A stretch of DNA of 36,708 nucleotides from a virus. The translations under genes and the position numbers were made by a program. How positions within the stretch are numbered: the first letter of the stretch is position 1; the number at the start of each line of letters is the position of its first letter. Shown piece after piece: positions 30,798 to 36,708 of the stretch. The stretch lies in IMG/VR virus record IMGVR_UViG_3300044766_000037, positions 1-36,708 of that record; one strand, 5' to 3'. The notes below the pieces were generated by a model that had not been told where the DNA came from, did no database searches, and saw only the letters and a program-made list of their open reading frames with translations.

Positions 30798-32036
30798 ATG
30801 CCTACAAATAATTTTATCAATACCAACTGGGTGAGCATGGAGATTTTACGCCTTCTGCTCAACAAGTTGGTCGCAGCCGAATATTTCAGCCGTGATTGGG
30901 AGAAAGAATTCAACAAAGAATTCGCGGTTGGAAGTTCGATCAAAGTTAAATTCCCTTGGAGACCGCGCACCATCGACGGGATGGGCTACGTACCTCAGGG
31001 AATCGACCGAATTTATACCACGGTTAACCTCGACCAGTGGATTCAAATCCCCTTTGAGTGGGACGACTACGAAAGAGCCGTCAAGCTTGAGCGCAGTGAA
31101 GAAGAGCTTCGTGAGAACTACTGGGATCCTTGCGCCGCTGCAATGGCGCAGGACATCGACAGCCGTTGTGCGCTTTGGGCTTATCAACATGCCAGCAACG
31201 TCGTTGGCATCGTAGGCACGAACGCGACTAGCGTCGCGACGGCCTATTCTGCTCGTCAGGTTCTCATGGAGCAGGCTTGCCCATCCGGCAAGAAATGCAT
31301 GTTGATTTCGAGCTCTCAGATGAACAGCCTCGGCTCGAACATTACCAACTTCTTTCAACCGGCAGATGAGTTGACGAAGATGTTCAAAGAAGGCGCGCTC
31401 GGCAAATTAGCTGGGTTTGACTTCTTCGAATCGAATTCGTTGTATTCTCATACGACTGGGGTATGGGCCGGTGCGATCACCGTGACTGGCTCCAACCAGA
31501 GCGGAAACTCGCTGATCATCACTGGAACAGCTGGTGACACGTTGAAAAAAGGAGACAAGTTCTCCATTCTTAATGTGAACCAGGTCAACCCGCAGACTCG
31601 GCGGATCGCCGGCGTCGCAAAGGCGAAAACCTTTACGATCATGGAAGATTACACGCTGACAAGTGGTCCTGACACGATCAGCATCCTCCCGGCGATTTAC
31701 GGGCCGGCTTCACAGTATCAGAACGTCGATGCATTGCCGGTCTCCGGCGCGGCATTGACTTCTTGGCCTGGGAGCTCCATGAGCACCTCGGCGAAAACTG
31801 GAACAATCGGCCTTGGGCTTTCACGGTTCGCTTTCATGCTTGTCGGCGCGAAGTTATATGTACCGAAAGCTGTGGAGCGTGCTGGTCAGGCTCAGGACCC
31901 CGATACGGGAATTGCTGTCAGAAAAGTCGAAGCATGGGATCCGGTCCGGTCGATGCAAGTCAACCGTATGGATAGCCTGCTCGGTTTTGGCGATGGCTAT
32001 CAGGATAACGGCGCCGTAGTTTGGGCGATGGCATAG
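30798..32036 (+). CDS. Major capsid protein (P22 coat-like)
   Basis: The 412-residue HK97-fold coat protein has a helical N-arm (~8-45), WRPRTIDGMGYVPQ, WIQIPFEWDDYE (~75-87) and the E-loop region. The insertion-domain-like stretch at ~220-300 (ITVTGSNQSGNSLIITGTAG, then GDKFSILNVNQVNPQTR) matches the telokin-like domain of P22-type coats. The C-terminal VRSMQVNRMDSLLGFG is a strong family signature. It assembles the icosahedral head with the scaffold. Only a modest SD (AGGA) precedes the ATG. Confidence 0.9.
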   Translation: MPTNNFINTNWVSMEILRLLLNKLVAAEYFSRDWEKEFNKEFAVGSSIKVKFPWRPRTIDGMGYVPQGIDRIYTTVNLDQWIQIPFEWDDYERAVKLERSEEELRENYWDPCAAAMAQDIDSRCALWAYQHASNVVGIVGTNATSVATAYSARQVLMEQACPSGKKCMLISSSQMNSLGSNITNFFQPADELTKMFKEGALGKLAGFDFFESNSLYSHTTGVWAGAITVTGSNQSGNSLIITGTAGDTLKKGDKFSILNVNQVNPQTRRIAGVAKAKTFTIMEDYTLTSGPDTISILPAIYGPASQYQNVDALPVSGAALTSWPGSSMSTSAKTGTIGLGLSRFAFMLVGAKLYVPKAVERAGQAQDPDTGIAVRKVEAWDPVRSMQVNRMDSLLGFGDGYQDNGAVVWAMA

Positions 32037-32045
32037 GAGGCCAAC

Positions 32046-33020
32046 ATGAGAAAACTTTTTACAATTTTTGCTTTGCTTCTGTGCCTTGCAGCTCCAATTT
32101 GGGCGCAGACTGATACTACCAATACGACTTTGTCCGCTGCGGTGACTTCTACCTCGGCTACCACGATCAGAGTAACGTCGGCCACTGGGTTTACGGCAGG
32201 ATCTACGTTCGCTTATGTCGACCATGAGCAAATGGAAGTTTTGTCGGTGACTGGCACGTCAATCGGCGTACGGCGTGGTTCGGGATCTACTGGCGCGAGC
32301 ATTCATGCCAGTGGAGCTAGAGTATATGTCGGTCCTTTCTCGGCATTCGTATCTTGGGTGATTAACCCGCTCGGCGCTTGCACTGGTTCAAATTATCCGT
32401 ATCTTCCGGTTATCAACACTAGAACCGGTGCGATATATAACTGCGTTTCTAGCTTATGGACTACGGAGGATTCGTTTACCTCTTTGTTCACGGCGAAGAG
32501 CGCGACGCCAGGTACTTACCGCCAGATCCGCGGTGAGGTGACTACCTACAGCACTATGACTTCAGGAAACTTGGTCGGCGTGCGCGGCGCGGTCACTATG
32601 CCGGCAGCTTCTACTGTTTCAGGGGGCTTTCTTTATGGCGCGCAGGGCAAGGCGATAACAGGAACCGGAACTTTTTCAGGGACTTCTCTGGCCGGCATTT
32701 ATGGTCAATTGGACGTTACTGGAGGCACGGTTTCTGCCGGAAATGTCGCGGCGGTTCAAGCCAACATCTTCGGTTACAATACTGGAACTTCCACGATCAT
32801 CAATAGCATTTACACGGAAGCGGCTGGTGGCGGTATCATCAATGCACACATTCGTATGTTTGGAAAAGCAACCTACGTCTTTGACATTGAAACTAACGTC
32901 CATACTCCGGAAGCCAATACTACATGCACCCCGAGTGCCGTTACAGGCGCCACGGGCGGCATTAAGGTGCTTGTTGATGGGGTAGCTCGTTATATTCCGT
33001 TGGCCGCGACTTGTAGTTAA
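32046..33020 (+). CDS. Signal-peptide-bearing virion-like protein after the coat gene
   Basis: GGAGG lies five bases before the ATG. Residues 1-21 are a Sec-type signal (MRKLFTIFALLLCLAAPIWAQ, cleavage near WA/Q). Next come TTIRVTSATGFTAGSTFAYV and a motif ending IHASGARVYVGPFSAF (~80-95), a pattern seen in phage decoration or tail proteins. The remaining ~200 residues are Gly/Thr-rich repetitive beta-sequence (GTFSGTSLAGIYGQLDVTGG). It follows the coat gene and precedes a terminator. A secreted or surface-exposed version of a decoration-type protein is possible. Function unproven. Confidence 0.65.
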   Translation: MRKLFTIFALLLCLAAPIWAQTDTTNTTLSAAVTSTSATTIRVTSATGFTAGSTFAYVDHEQMEVLSVTGTSIGVRRGSGSTGASIHASGARVYVGPFSAFVSWVINPLGACTGSNYPYLPVINTRTGAIYNCVSSLWTTEDSFTSLFTAKSATPGTYRQIRGEVTTYSTMTSGNLVGVRGAVTMPAASTVSGGFLYGAQGKAITGTGTFSGTSLAGIYGQLDVTGGTVSAGNVAAVQANIFGYNTGTSTIINSIYTEAAGGGIINAHIRMFGKATYVFDIETNVHTPEANTTCTPSAVTGATGGIKVLVDGVARYIPLAATCS

Positions 33021-33040
33021 CCTTTAACCAATATTTTTCA

Positions 33041-33066
33041 GGGCGGGCTGAAAGGCTCGCCCTTTT
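33041..33066 (+). terminator. Rho-independent terminator after the coat operon
   Basis: GGGCGGGC (33041-33048) pairs with GCTCGCCC (33055-33062) over eight positions with one G-U. The loop is TGAAAG and the stem is followed by TTTT. It lies 20 bases after the signal-peptide protein gene and would reduce transcription of downstream tail genes relative to the coat. Confidence 0.8.
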
Positions 33067-33074
33067 AGGGCTTT

Positions 33075-33419
33075 ATGAAATATTTTGTTCGGCTTCTTAT
33101 CCCCTTATTTTTTTGTTTCTCATTGTTCGCTCAGACGTTAGAGCTTCCAGAAGGAGTAGAAATTATGAAGGATCAAACATCAGATCCTAAGCCTTTAGTG
33201 ATTTCCAAAGTTGACTTAGAGCAGCGGCTTGAATCGCTGAAAAAAGCGCATCAAGAGGCGATCGCGAACGTCAACGCCCTCGGCGGAGCAATCCAACAAG
33301 TCGAGATGTTTTTGCAAGAATTGAACGCTCGTGAGCTTGAAGCAAAAAAGCCTAAAATCAAAGAAGTTCCAGGCGTTGTTGAAAAGTCAAAAAAGTGTGA
33401 TGCTAAGGGATGTGAATGA
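33075..33419 (+). CDS. Signal-peptide plus coiled-coil protein (114 aa)
   Basis: The long form has a clear signal peptide (MKYFVRLLIPLFFCFSLFAQ, cleavage near FA/Q). A coiled coil follows (LEQRLESLKKAHQEAIANVN, ~51-70, continuing to ~95), with a Cys-containing basic tail (SKKCDAKGCE). An in-frame ATG at 33165 is preceded by AAGGAG at perfect spacing and would give an 84-residue cytosolic form without the signal. The upstream ATG has a weaker SD (AGGG). Both forms may be made. It may be a tail or head accessory. The stop overlaps the next ATG. Confidence 0.6.
   Translation: MKYFVRLLIPLFFCFSLFAQTLELPEGVEIMKDQTSDPKPLVISKVDLEQRLESLKKAHQEAIANVNALGGAIQQVEMFLQELNARELEAKKPKIKEVPGVVEKSKKCDAKGCE
33151..33167 (+). 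promoter_or_regulatory. Internal ribosome binding site and ATG inside the 33075 gene
   Basis: AAGGAG (33151-33156) with eight bases to an in-frame ATG (33165) is the strongest start signal in this gene. It would bypass the signal peptide, so the gene could yield exported and cytoplasmic products. Confidence 0.5.
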
Positions 33420-33832
33420 GCATCAACGAGCATCGTCATCAAAACGTGTCCTTTAATTGGACACCACGACAAAAACAAGAAGCCGAAGCGGCATGCTACG
33501 GCTTTAGACCGGAGGATTTAACAATGTTAGATATAAAATTTTCAGAAGAAGAAATTCAGAATATGCGCACACTAATTGCGCAGCATGACAAGCAAGGGAT
33601 TCGGGAGTTCGACCTTAACAACCCGCCAAAGAAGCCCTATACACATCAGGAATACCCGAAGATGATGTATAAACACGCGACCGGTGAGCACCGCGTGGCT
33701 GATACCGTCGAAGCAGAAGAAGCCGCGGTTGAAGCTGGTTGGAGCACCAGCTCGGTACCGGTTCCTGAAACGCAGTCGGCGGATGAAGAACACAATGAGC
33801 CGACTGAGAGGCCTAAAGGCCGCCGGCGGTAG
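33416..33832 (+). CDS. Tail/head accessory protein, unknown (138 aa)
   Basis: The long form starts at an ATG overlapping the previous stop (ATGA). A second in-frame ATG at 33524 follows GGAGG with eight-base spacing and gives 102 residues. The shared part contains KPYTHQEYPKMMYKHATGEH and an acidic, Pro-rich tail ending RPKGRRR. The YPKM-Y-ATGEHR pattern is common in short phage structural-module proteins, function unknown. The N-terminal 36 residues of the long form include WTPRQKQEAEAACYGF. Confidence 0.6.
   Translation: MSINEHRHQNVSFNWTPRQKQEAEAACYGFRPEDLTMLDIKFSEEEIQNMRTLIAQHDKQGIREFDLNNPPKKPYTHQEYPKMMYKHATGEHRVADTVEAEEAAVEAGWSTSSVPVPETQSADEEHNEPTERPKGRRR
33511..33526 (+). promoter_or_regulatory. 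Internal ribosome binding site and ATG inside the 33416 gene
   Basis: GGAGG (33511-33515) and an in-frame ATG (33524) with eight-base spacing form a near-ideal start, stronger than the coupled start at 33416. It may be the main start or produce a shorter isoform. Confidence 0.5.
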
Positions 33833-33867
33833 TCCAGAGTTTTACCAGATGTGGAAGGCGGTAAAAT

Positions 33868-34602
33868 ATGAGTACAGGATCAGAAATTATCACCGACGCT
33901 TTAGTCGAAGCCAACATTTATGACATCGGCGAACCGATCAGCGGAGAGCACGCGACCTTCGGGCTGAAACGTTTGAACCGAATTATCGACCAATGGGCGG
34001 CTCGGAAAGTTTATGCCTGGAACGTCGCTTTTAACGCGTACACCCTCACCGTGAACCACCAACCGCATCTGATAGGGCTCGGGTTGTCGTCCCCTGATTT
34101 CGCCGCGCCGCGTCCAGTCGAGATTGAAAACGCTGCGCTGATTTTAACAAACTCGTCTCCTAACATCGACCTTCCTCTGAATCTTCGAGACGATGATTGG
34201 TGGGCGTTCAAACGCGTCAAGTCGTTAGCTAGCAGCGTCCCGACCGATATTTATTACTCGCCAGATGTTCCAAATGGTGCCTTATATCTGTGGCCGGTGC
34301 CGAACTTCGCTTATGGCTTGCGTCTTGAGACCTGGAATGTTCTGGCTCAAATCACCGACCCTGCAGTGGCGTTCGTATCGCCGTACGGCTACGAGCTGGC
34401 CGTTATGCTGACATTATCCGAGGAGATTTGTGGCCCGATGGGACGGACGGTGCCGACTGACTTAGCGGCAAAGGCATCAAGGGCACGGGCCGCAATCCAG
34501 CGGAATAACGATAAGTCGCCTCGCACTACTACTAGTGAGCCGGGGACAAGGGGAAGATCGAGCGGCGGGGACTTCAATTATTTAACTGGGGGTCCTTCCT
34601 AA
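33868..34602 (+). CDS. Tail accessory factor, P22 gp4-like
   Basis: The 244-residue protein begins TGSEIITDALVEANIYDIGE and continues with FGLKRLNRIIDQWAARKVYAW (~33-53), both typical of P22 gp4-like head-completion proteins. GALYLWPVPNFAYGLRLETW follows (~130-150). P22 gp4 binds the portal ring after packaging and connects it to the tail (it also has murein-cleaving ability in P22; no such motif is visible here). GGAAGGCGG precedes the ATG. The stop overlaps the gp10-like gene (TAATG). Confidence 0.85.
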   Translation: MSTGSEIITDALVEANIYDIGEPISGEHATFGLKRLNRIIDQWAARKVYAWNVAFNAYTLTVNHQPHLIGLGLSSPDFAAPRPVEIENAALILTNSSPNIDLPLNLRDDDWWAFKRVKSLASSVPTDIYYSPDVPNGALYLWPVPNFAYGLRLETWNVLAQITDPAVAFVSPYGYELAVMLTLSEEICGPMGRTVPTDLAAKASRARAAIQRNNDKSPRTTTSEPGTRGRSSGGDFNYLTGGPS

Positions 34603-35819
34603 TGAAAGGCTGGCTCAGCGGACAATCTTATGAAGCGATTTCAAAAGCTCTCAGCAACGAGCGCTGCATAAACCTTATTCCTCAAGTCGTCCCGCCGCCT
34701 CCTCAATCTCACGCGAGGAATACTCTGATCTTCTACGGCACGCCGGGTCTTTTAACGAAATACACAGTAGGAGTCGGCCCAATACGCGGATCATGTTTTT
34801 CAAATGGGCGGTGTTTCGTAGTTTCTGGAAACAAACTTTTCGAGCTTTTCGCCGACTTGACCTATCTAGACCGCGGCACCGTCGCGAATGATCAAAAAAC
34901 GGTGTGGGTCGTATCGAACCGATTTCAGCTAGCTATCGTGTCGCACGAATCGACATACATCTACGATTTGGCGACTAATACGCTCGTAGACGTCGACGTG
35001 CCGTTAACCCAGGTACGCTTCGCTGACGGCTATTTTATCGGGCTAACCCCGGCTTCGCAGATGATCAGAATTTCGGGGCAGTACGACGGGATAACTTGGG
35101 ACCCACTTGATTTCGCCTCGGCAGAAGGAGACCCCGACGACATAGTTTCAATAATCGCCGACCATCGAGAAATATGGACACTAGGAGCTGAGAGCATTGA
35201 GGTATGGGCGGATTCAGGAGCGCAGGCGTTCCCATTTGAACGGATTCCAGGCGCTTTGATTGAGCAGGGCTGCGCCGCTGCCGCCAGCCCGTTAAAGGCG
35301 GACAACTCATTATTTTGGCTGGGCTCTGATACGCGCGGAAACGGGATTTTCTGGCGCGCAACTGGTTATACGCCTCAAAGAGTCAGCACCCACGCCATTG
35401 AGTTCCAGCTTTCTAAGATGACCACGATAGCCGACGCGATCGGATATTCATACCAAGACCAAGGGCATACGTTTTGCATTTGGACGTTTCCTATCGGCGA
35501 CCGGACGTTCGTATATGACTGCTCGACTCAGCTCTGGCACGAACGCGCTGAGTGGGTCTCAACCACGGCGAAATGGCATCGCCATAAGTCCCAAACTCAT
35601 TGTTTTGCGTTCGGCATGCATTTGGTAGGGGCGTATGACAGCGGCATTGTCTACGACCAATCGGTGGATTACTTCAGTGATAACAGCGCGCCGAAACGCT
35701 GGTTGCGGTCAGTGCCGATCGCGTCGAACGAAAATAAATATCTTTTTCCGAAAGATTTAGAACTTGATATTGAATCAGGTATGGGTGTTCCAGTGGTTCC
35801 TCCTCTCGGTCCGACATAA
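34602..35819 (+). CDS. Packaged DNA stabilisation protein, P22 gp10-like, C-terminally shortened
   Basis: The 405-residue protein matches the Phage_stabilise family: SNERCINLIPQVV, NTLIFYGTPGLLTKY, GGNKLFEL-like SGNKLFELF, RFADGYFIGL (~143-152), WTLGAESIEVWADSG and FWLGSDTRGNGIFW. It plugs the tail after packaging. P22 gp10 is 472 residues. Homologues continue past LELDIESG with a WSDDGG / WRRLG-type C-terminal region, which is missing here: after ESGMGVPVVPPLGPT there is a stop, and a different gene follows nine bases later. No remnant is visible in the other frames. Confidence 0.85.
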   Translation: MKGWLSGQSYEAISKALSNERCINLIPQVVPPPPQSHARNTLIFYGTPGLLTKYTVGVGPIRGSCFSNGRCFVVSGNKLFELFADLTYLDRGTVANDQKTVWVVSNRFQLAIVSHESTYIYDLATNTLVDVDVPLTQVRFADGYFIGLTPASQMIRISGQYDGITWDPLDFASAEGDPDDIVSIIADHREIWTLGAESIEVWADSGAQAFPFERIPGALIEQGCAAAASPLKADNSLFWLGSDTRGNGIFWRATGYTPQRVSTHAIEFQLSKMTTIADAIGYSYQDQGHTFCIWTFPIGDRTFVYDCSTQLWHERAEWVSTTAKWHRHKSQTHCFAFGMHLVGAYDSGIVYDQSVDYFSDNSAPKRWLRSVPIASNENKYLFPKDLELDIESGMGVPVVPPLGPT

Positions 35820-35828
35820 GGATATGAC

Positions 35829-36708
35829 ATGGCGAATATACTCGATAAATTGTGGGCTTACTGGCCGTTGGGCGAAACTGGAGGAACAAGATTCGACGTC
35901 TCGGGATACAATCGTCATCTCGGTGAGTACTTAGACCCGATAGGAAACGCTCCGGGTAAAATCGGGAACGCTGCGGTTTTATCTGTAATAACTAAAATAC
36001 TCGCAATTCCCGGCTCCGATGTTTTTCCGAATACCGGTAATCCCTACACAGTTTCATTTTGGTATAAGCACAACAACCCGGGAGCAAATAGCGCGCCGTT
36101 GATAATTGTCTTGTCGAAACAAGCTAGCAGCGGAGAGGTCGTAATTTGGGTTTGGCGGGATACCGTACACGACGCCTCACATGATGACGTGTTTGACTCC
36201 TCGGCAGAAGGCTTTGCCGAATCAGGATTCGTCGTCACTCAATCTGCTTGGCATTTCGTAGTGGTGCAGATGTCGTTGGCTGATGGGTTGCAGGTTTTTG
36301 TCGACAATGTGCTCGTCGGAAGCAACCCGGCAGTAACTAGCCAAGCCATAGAGTTGACAGGCGCATCTCTGACCGTCCACGCCGAAAGAGACACGACCGA
36401 CGAGTATTTGTTGAATGCCCTAATGATCGGGGAAAGGGCTTTCTCTTCTCAAGATAGGGATGATCTCTGGAATAACGGGAACGGGGTTGACCTACTTGAT
36501 AACTTGAACGACGGCGGCCATTTCGACCCATCTGGTAATTGGGTTTACGGCTATACCGTGACGTTCAACGTAAACGGCAGCGGCTCAGGTTCTATGGGCA
36601 ACCAGACAGCCACAGTTCCGACGACGTTGACTGGCAATGCTTTCACTTGGCTTGGGCATACCTTCCTTGGATGGAGCACGCAAGCTGACGGGTTGGGAGT
36701 TTTCTATG
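35829..36708 (+). CDS. LamG-like tail/fibre protein with InlB-type repeat (3'-truncated by window edge)
   Basis: AGGA lies eight bases before the ATG, and the frame stays open to the window end (293 codons seen). Residues ~1-225 form a concanavalin/LamG-like jelly roll (LWAYWPLGETGGTRFDVSG, then YTVSFWYKH, WHFVVVQMS, LQVFVDNVLVGS, LMIGERAFS). From ~238 onward a Listeria-Bacteroides (InlB B-type) repeat begins: VTFNVNGSGSGSMGNQTATV, LTGNAFTWLGHTFLGWSTQAD. It replaces the usual gp10 C-terminal segment in position and is probably a carbohydrate-binding virion fibre. Confidence 0.7.
   Translation, partial: MANILDKLWAYWPLGETGGTRFDVSGYNRHLGEYLDPIGNAPGKIGNAAVLSVITKILAIPGSDVFPNTGNPYTVSFWYKHNNPGANSAPLIIVLSKQASSGEVVIWVWRDTVHDASHDDVFDSSAEGFAESGFVVTQSAWHFVVVQMSLADGLQVFVDNVLVGSNPAVTSQAIELTGASLTVHAERDTTDEYLLNALMIGERAFSSQDRDDLWNNGNGVDLLDNLNDGGHFDPSGNWVYGYTVTFNVNGSGSGSMGNQTATVPTTLTGNAFTWLGHTFLGWSTQADGLGVFY

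Overview
This window is almost certainly most of the genome of a lytic, podovirus-like tailed dsDNA phage with a P22-type virion. It carries a P22-type portal, scaffold and coat, gp4- and gp10-like tail-completion proteins, three P22-like ejection proteins, tail spike/fibre genes and a lysis cassette. There is no integrase, repressor, tRNA or phage RNA polymerase in view. Sigma70-like promoters suggest transcription by the host RNA polymerase. Five Sec-type signal peptides and a beta-barrel-like exported protein fit a Gram-negative (diderm) host. Several signal peptides end in Ala-Gln or Gly-Gln, a style I associate with Acidobacteriota, but that host hint is weak.

Layout. Positions 1-8871 (+) hold the 3' end of a tail-fibre gene, a small virion-like protein, a cupin-like protein, three ejection proteins, a tail-spike-like protein with a signal peptide, and then lysis genes (membrane protein, SleB-type endolysin, holin candidate), an exported barrel-like protein and a lipoprotein-like protein. 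A bidirectional hairpin terminator at 8883-8912 separates this block from the convergent minus-strand block. Positions 8919-23566 (-) hold the early/replication genes. Read in transcription order these are two paralogous putative DNA-binding proteins, several small proteins, a TOPRIM/SF3 primase-helicase, an SSB-like pair, family A DNA polymerase, a Cas4-like nuclease, VRR-NUC and a SNF2 helicase. They are followed by a nucleotide-metabolism cassette: methyltransferase, MazG-like pyrophosphohydrolase, dNMP kinase fused to a UDG-like domain, ThyA-family enzyme and dCMP deaminase. A 406-bp divergent intergenic region (23567-23972) with long inverted repeats separates early from late genes. Positions 23973-36708 (+) hold TerS, TerL, seven small ORFs, portal, scaffold, coat, two more signal-peptide proteins, gp4-like, gp10-like and a LamG-like tail gene cut by the window end.

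Both window edges lie in tail-fibre-like genes, so joining the ends would make one continuous late module (terminase to lysis). This suggests a circular or circularly permuted molecule with a short stretch missing.

The most notable points are: (1) a T4-like logic for cytosine replacement (MazG-like, ThyA-family enzyme with the dCMP-type Asp, dNMP kinase, dCMP deaminase), with a kinase-UDG fusion; (2) Sec signal peptides on five late proteins, including a tail spike and a protein encoded directly after the coat; (3) two near-consensus promoters with identical hexamers, each placed in front of a gene carrying the same small paralogous domain; (4) long inverted repeats in the divergent control region. 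All functions are from reading the sequence; no database search was run.
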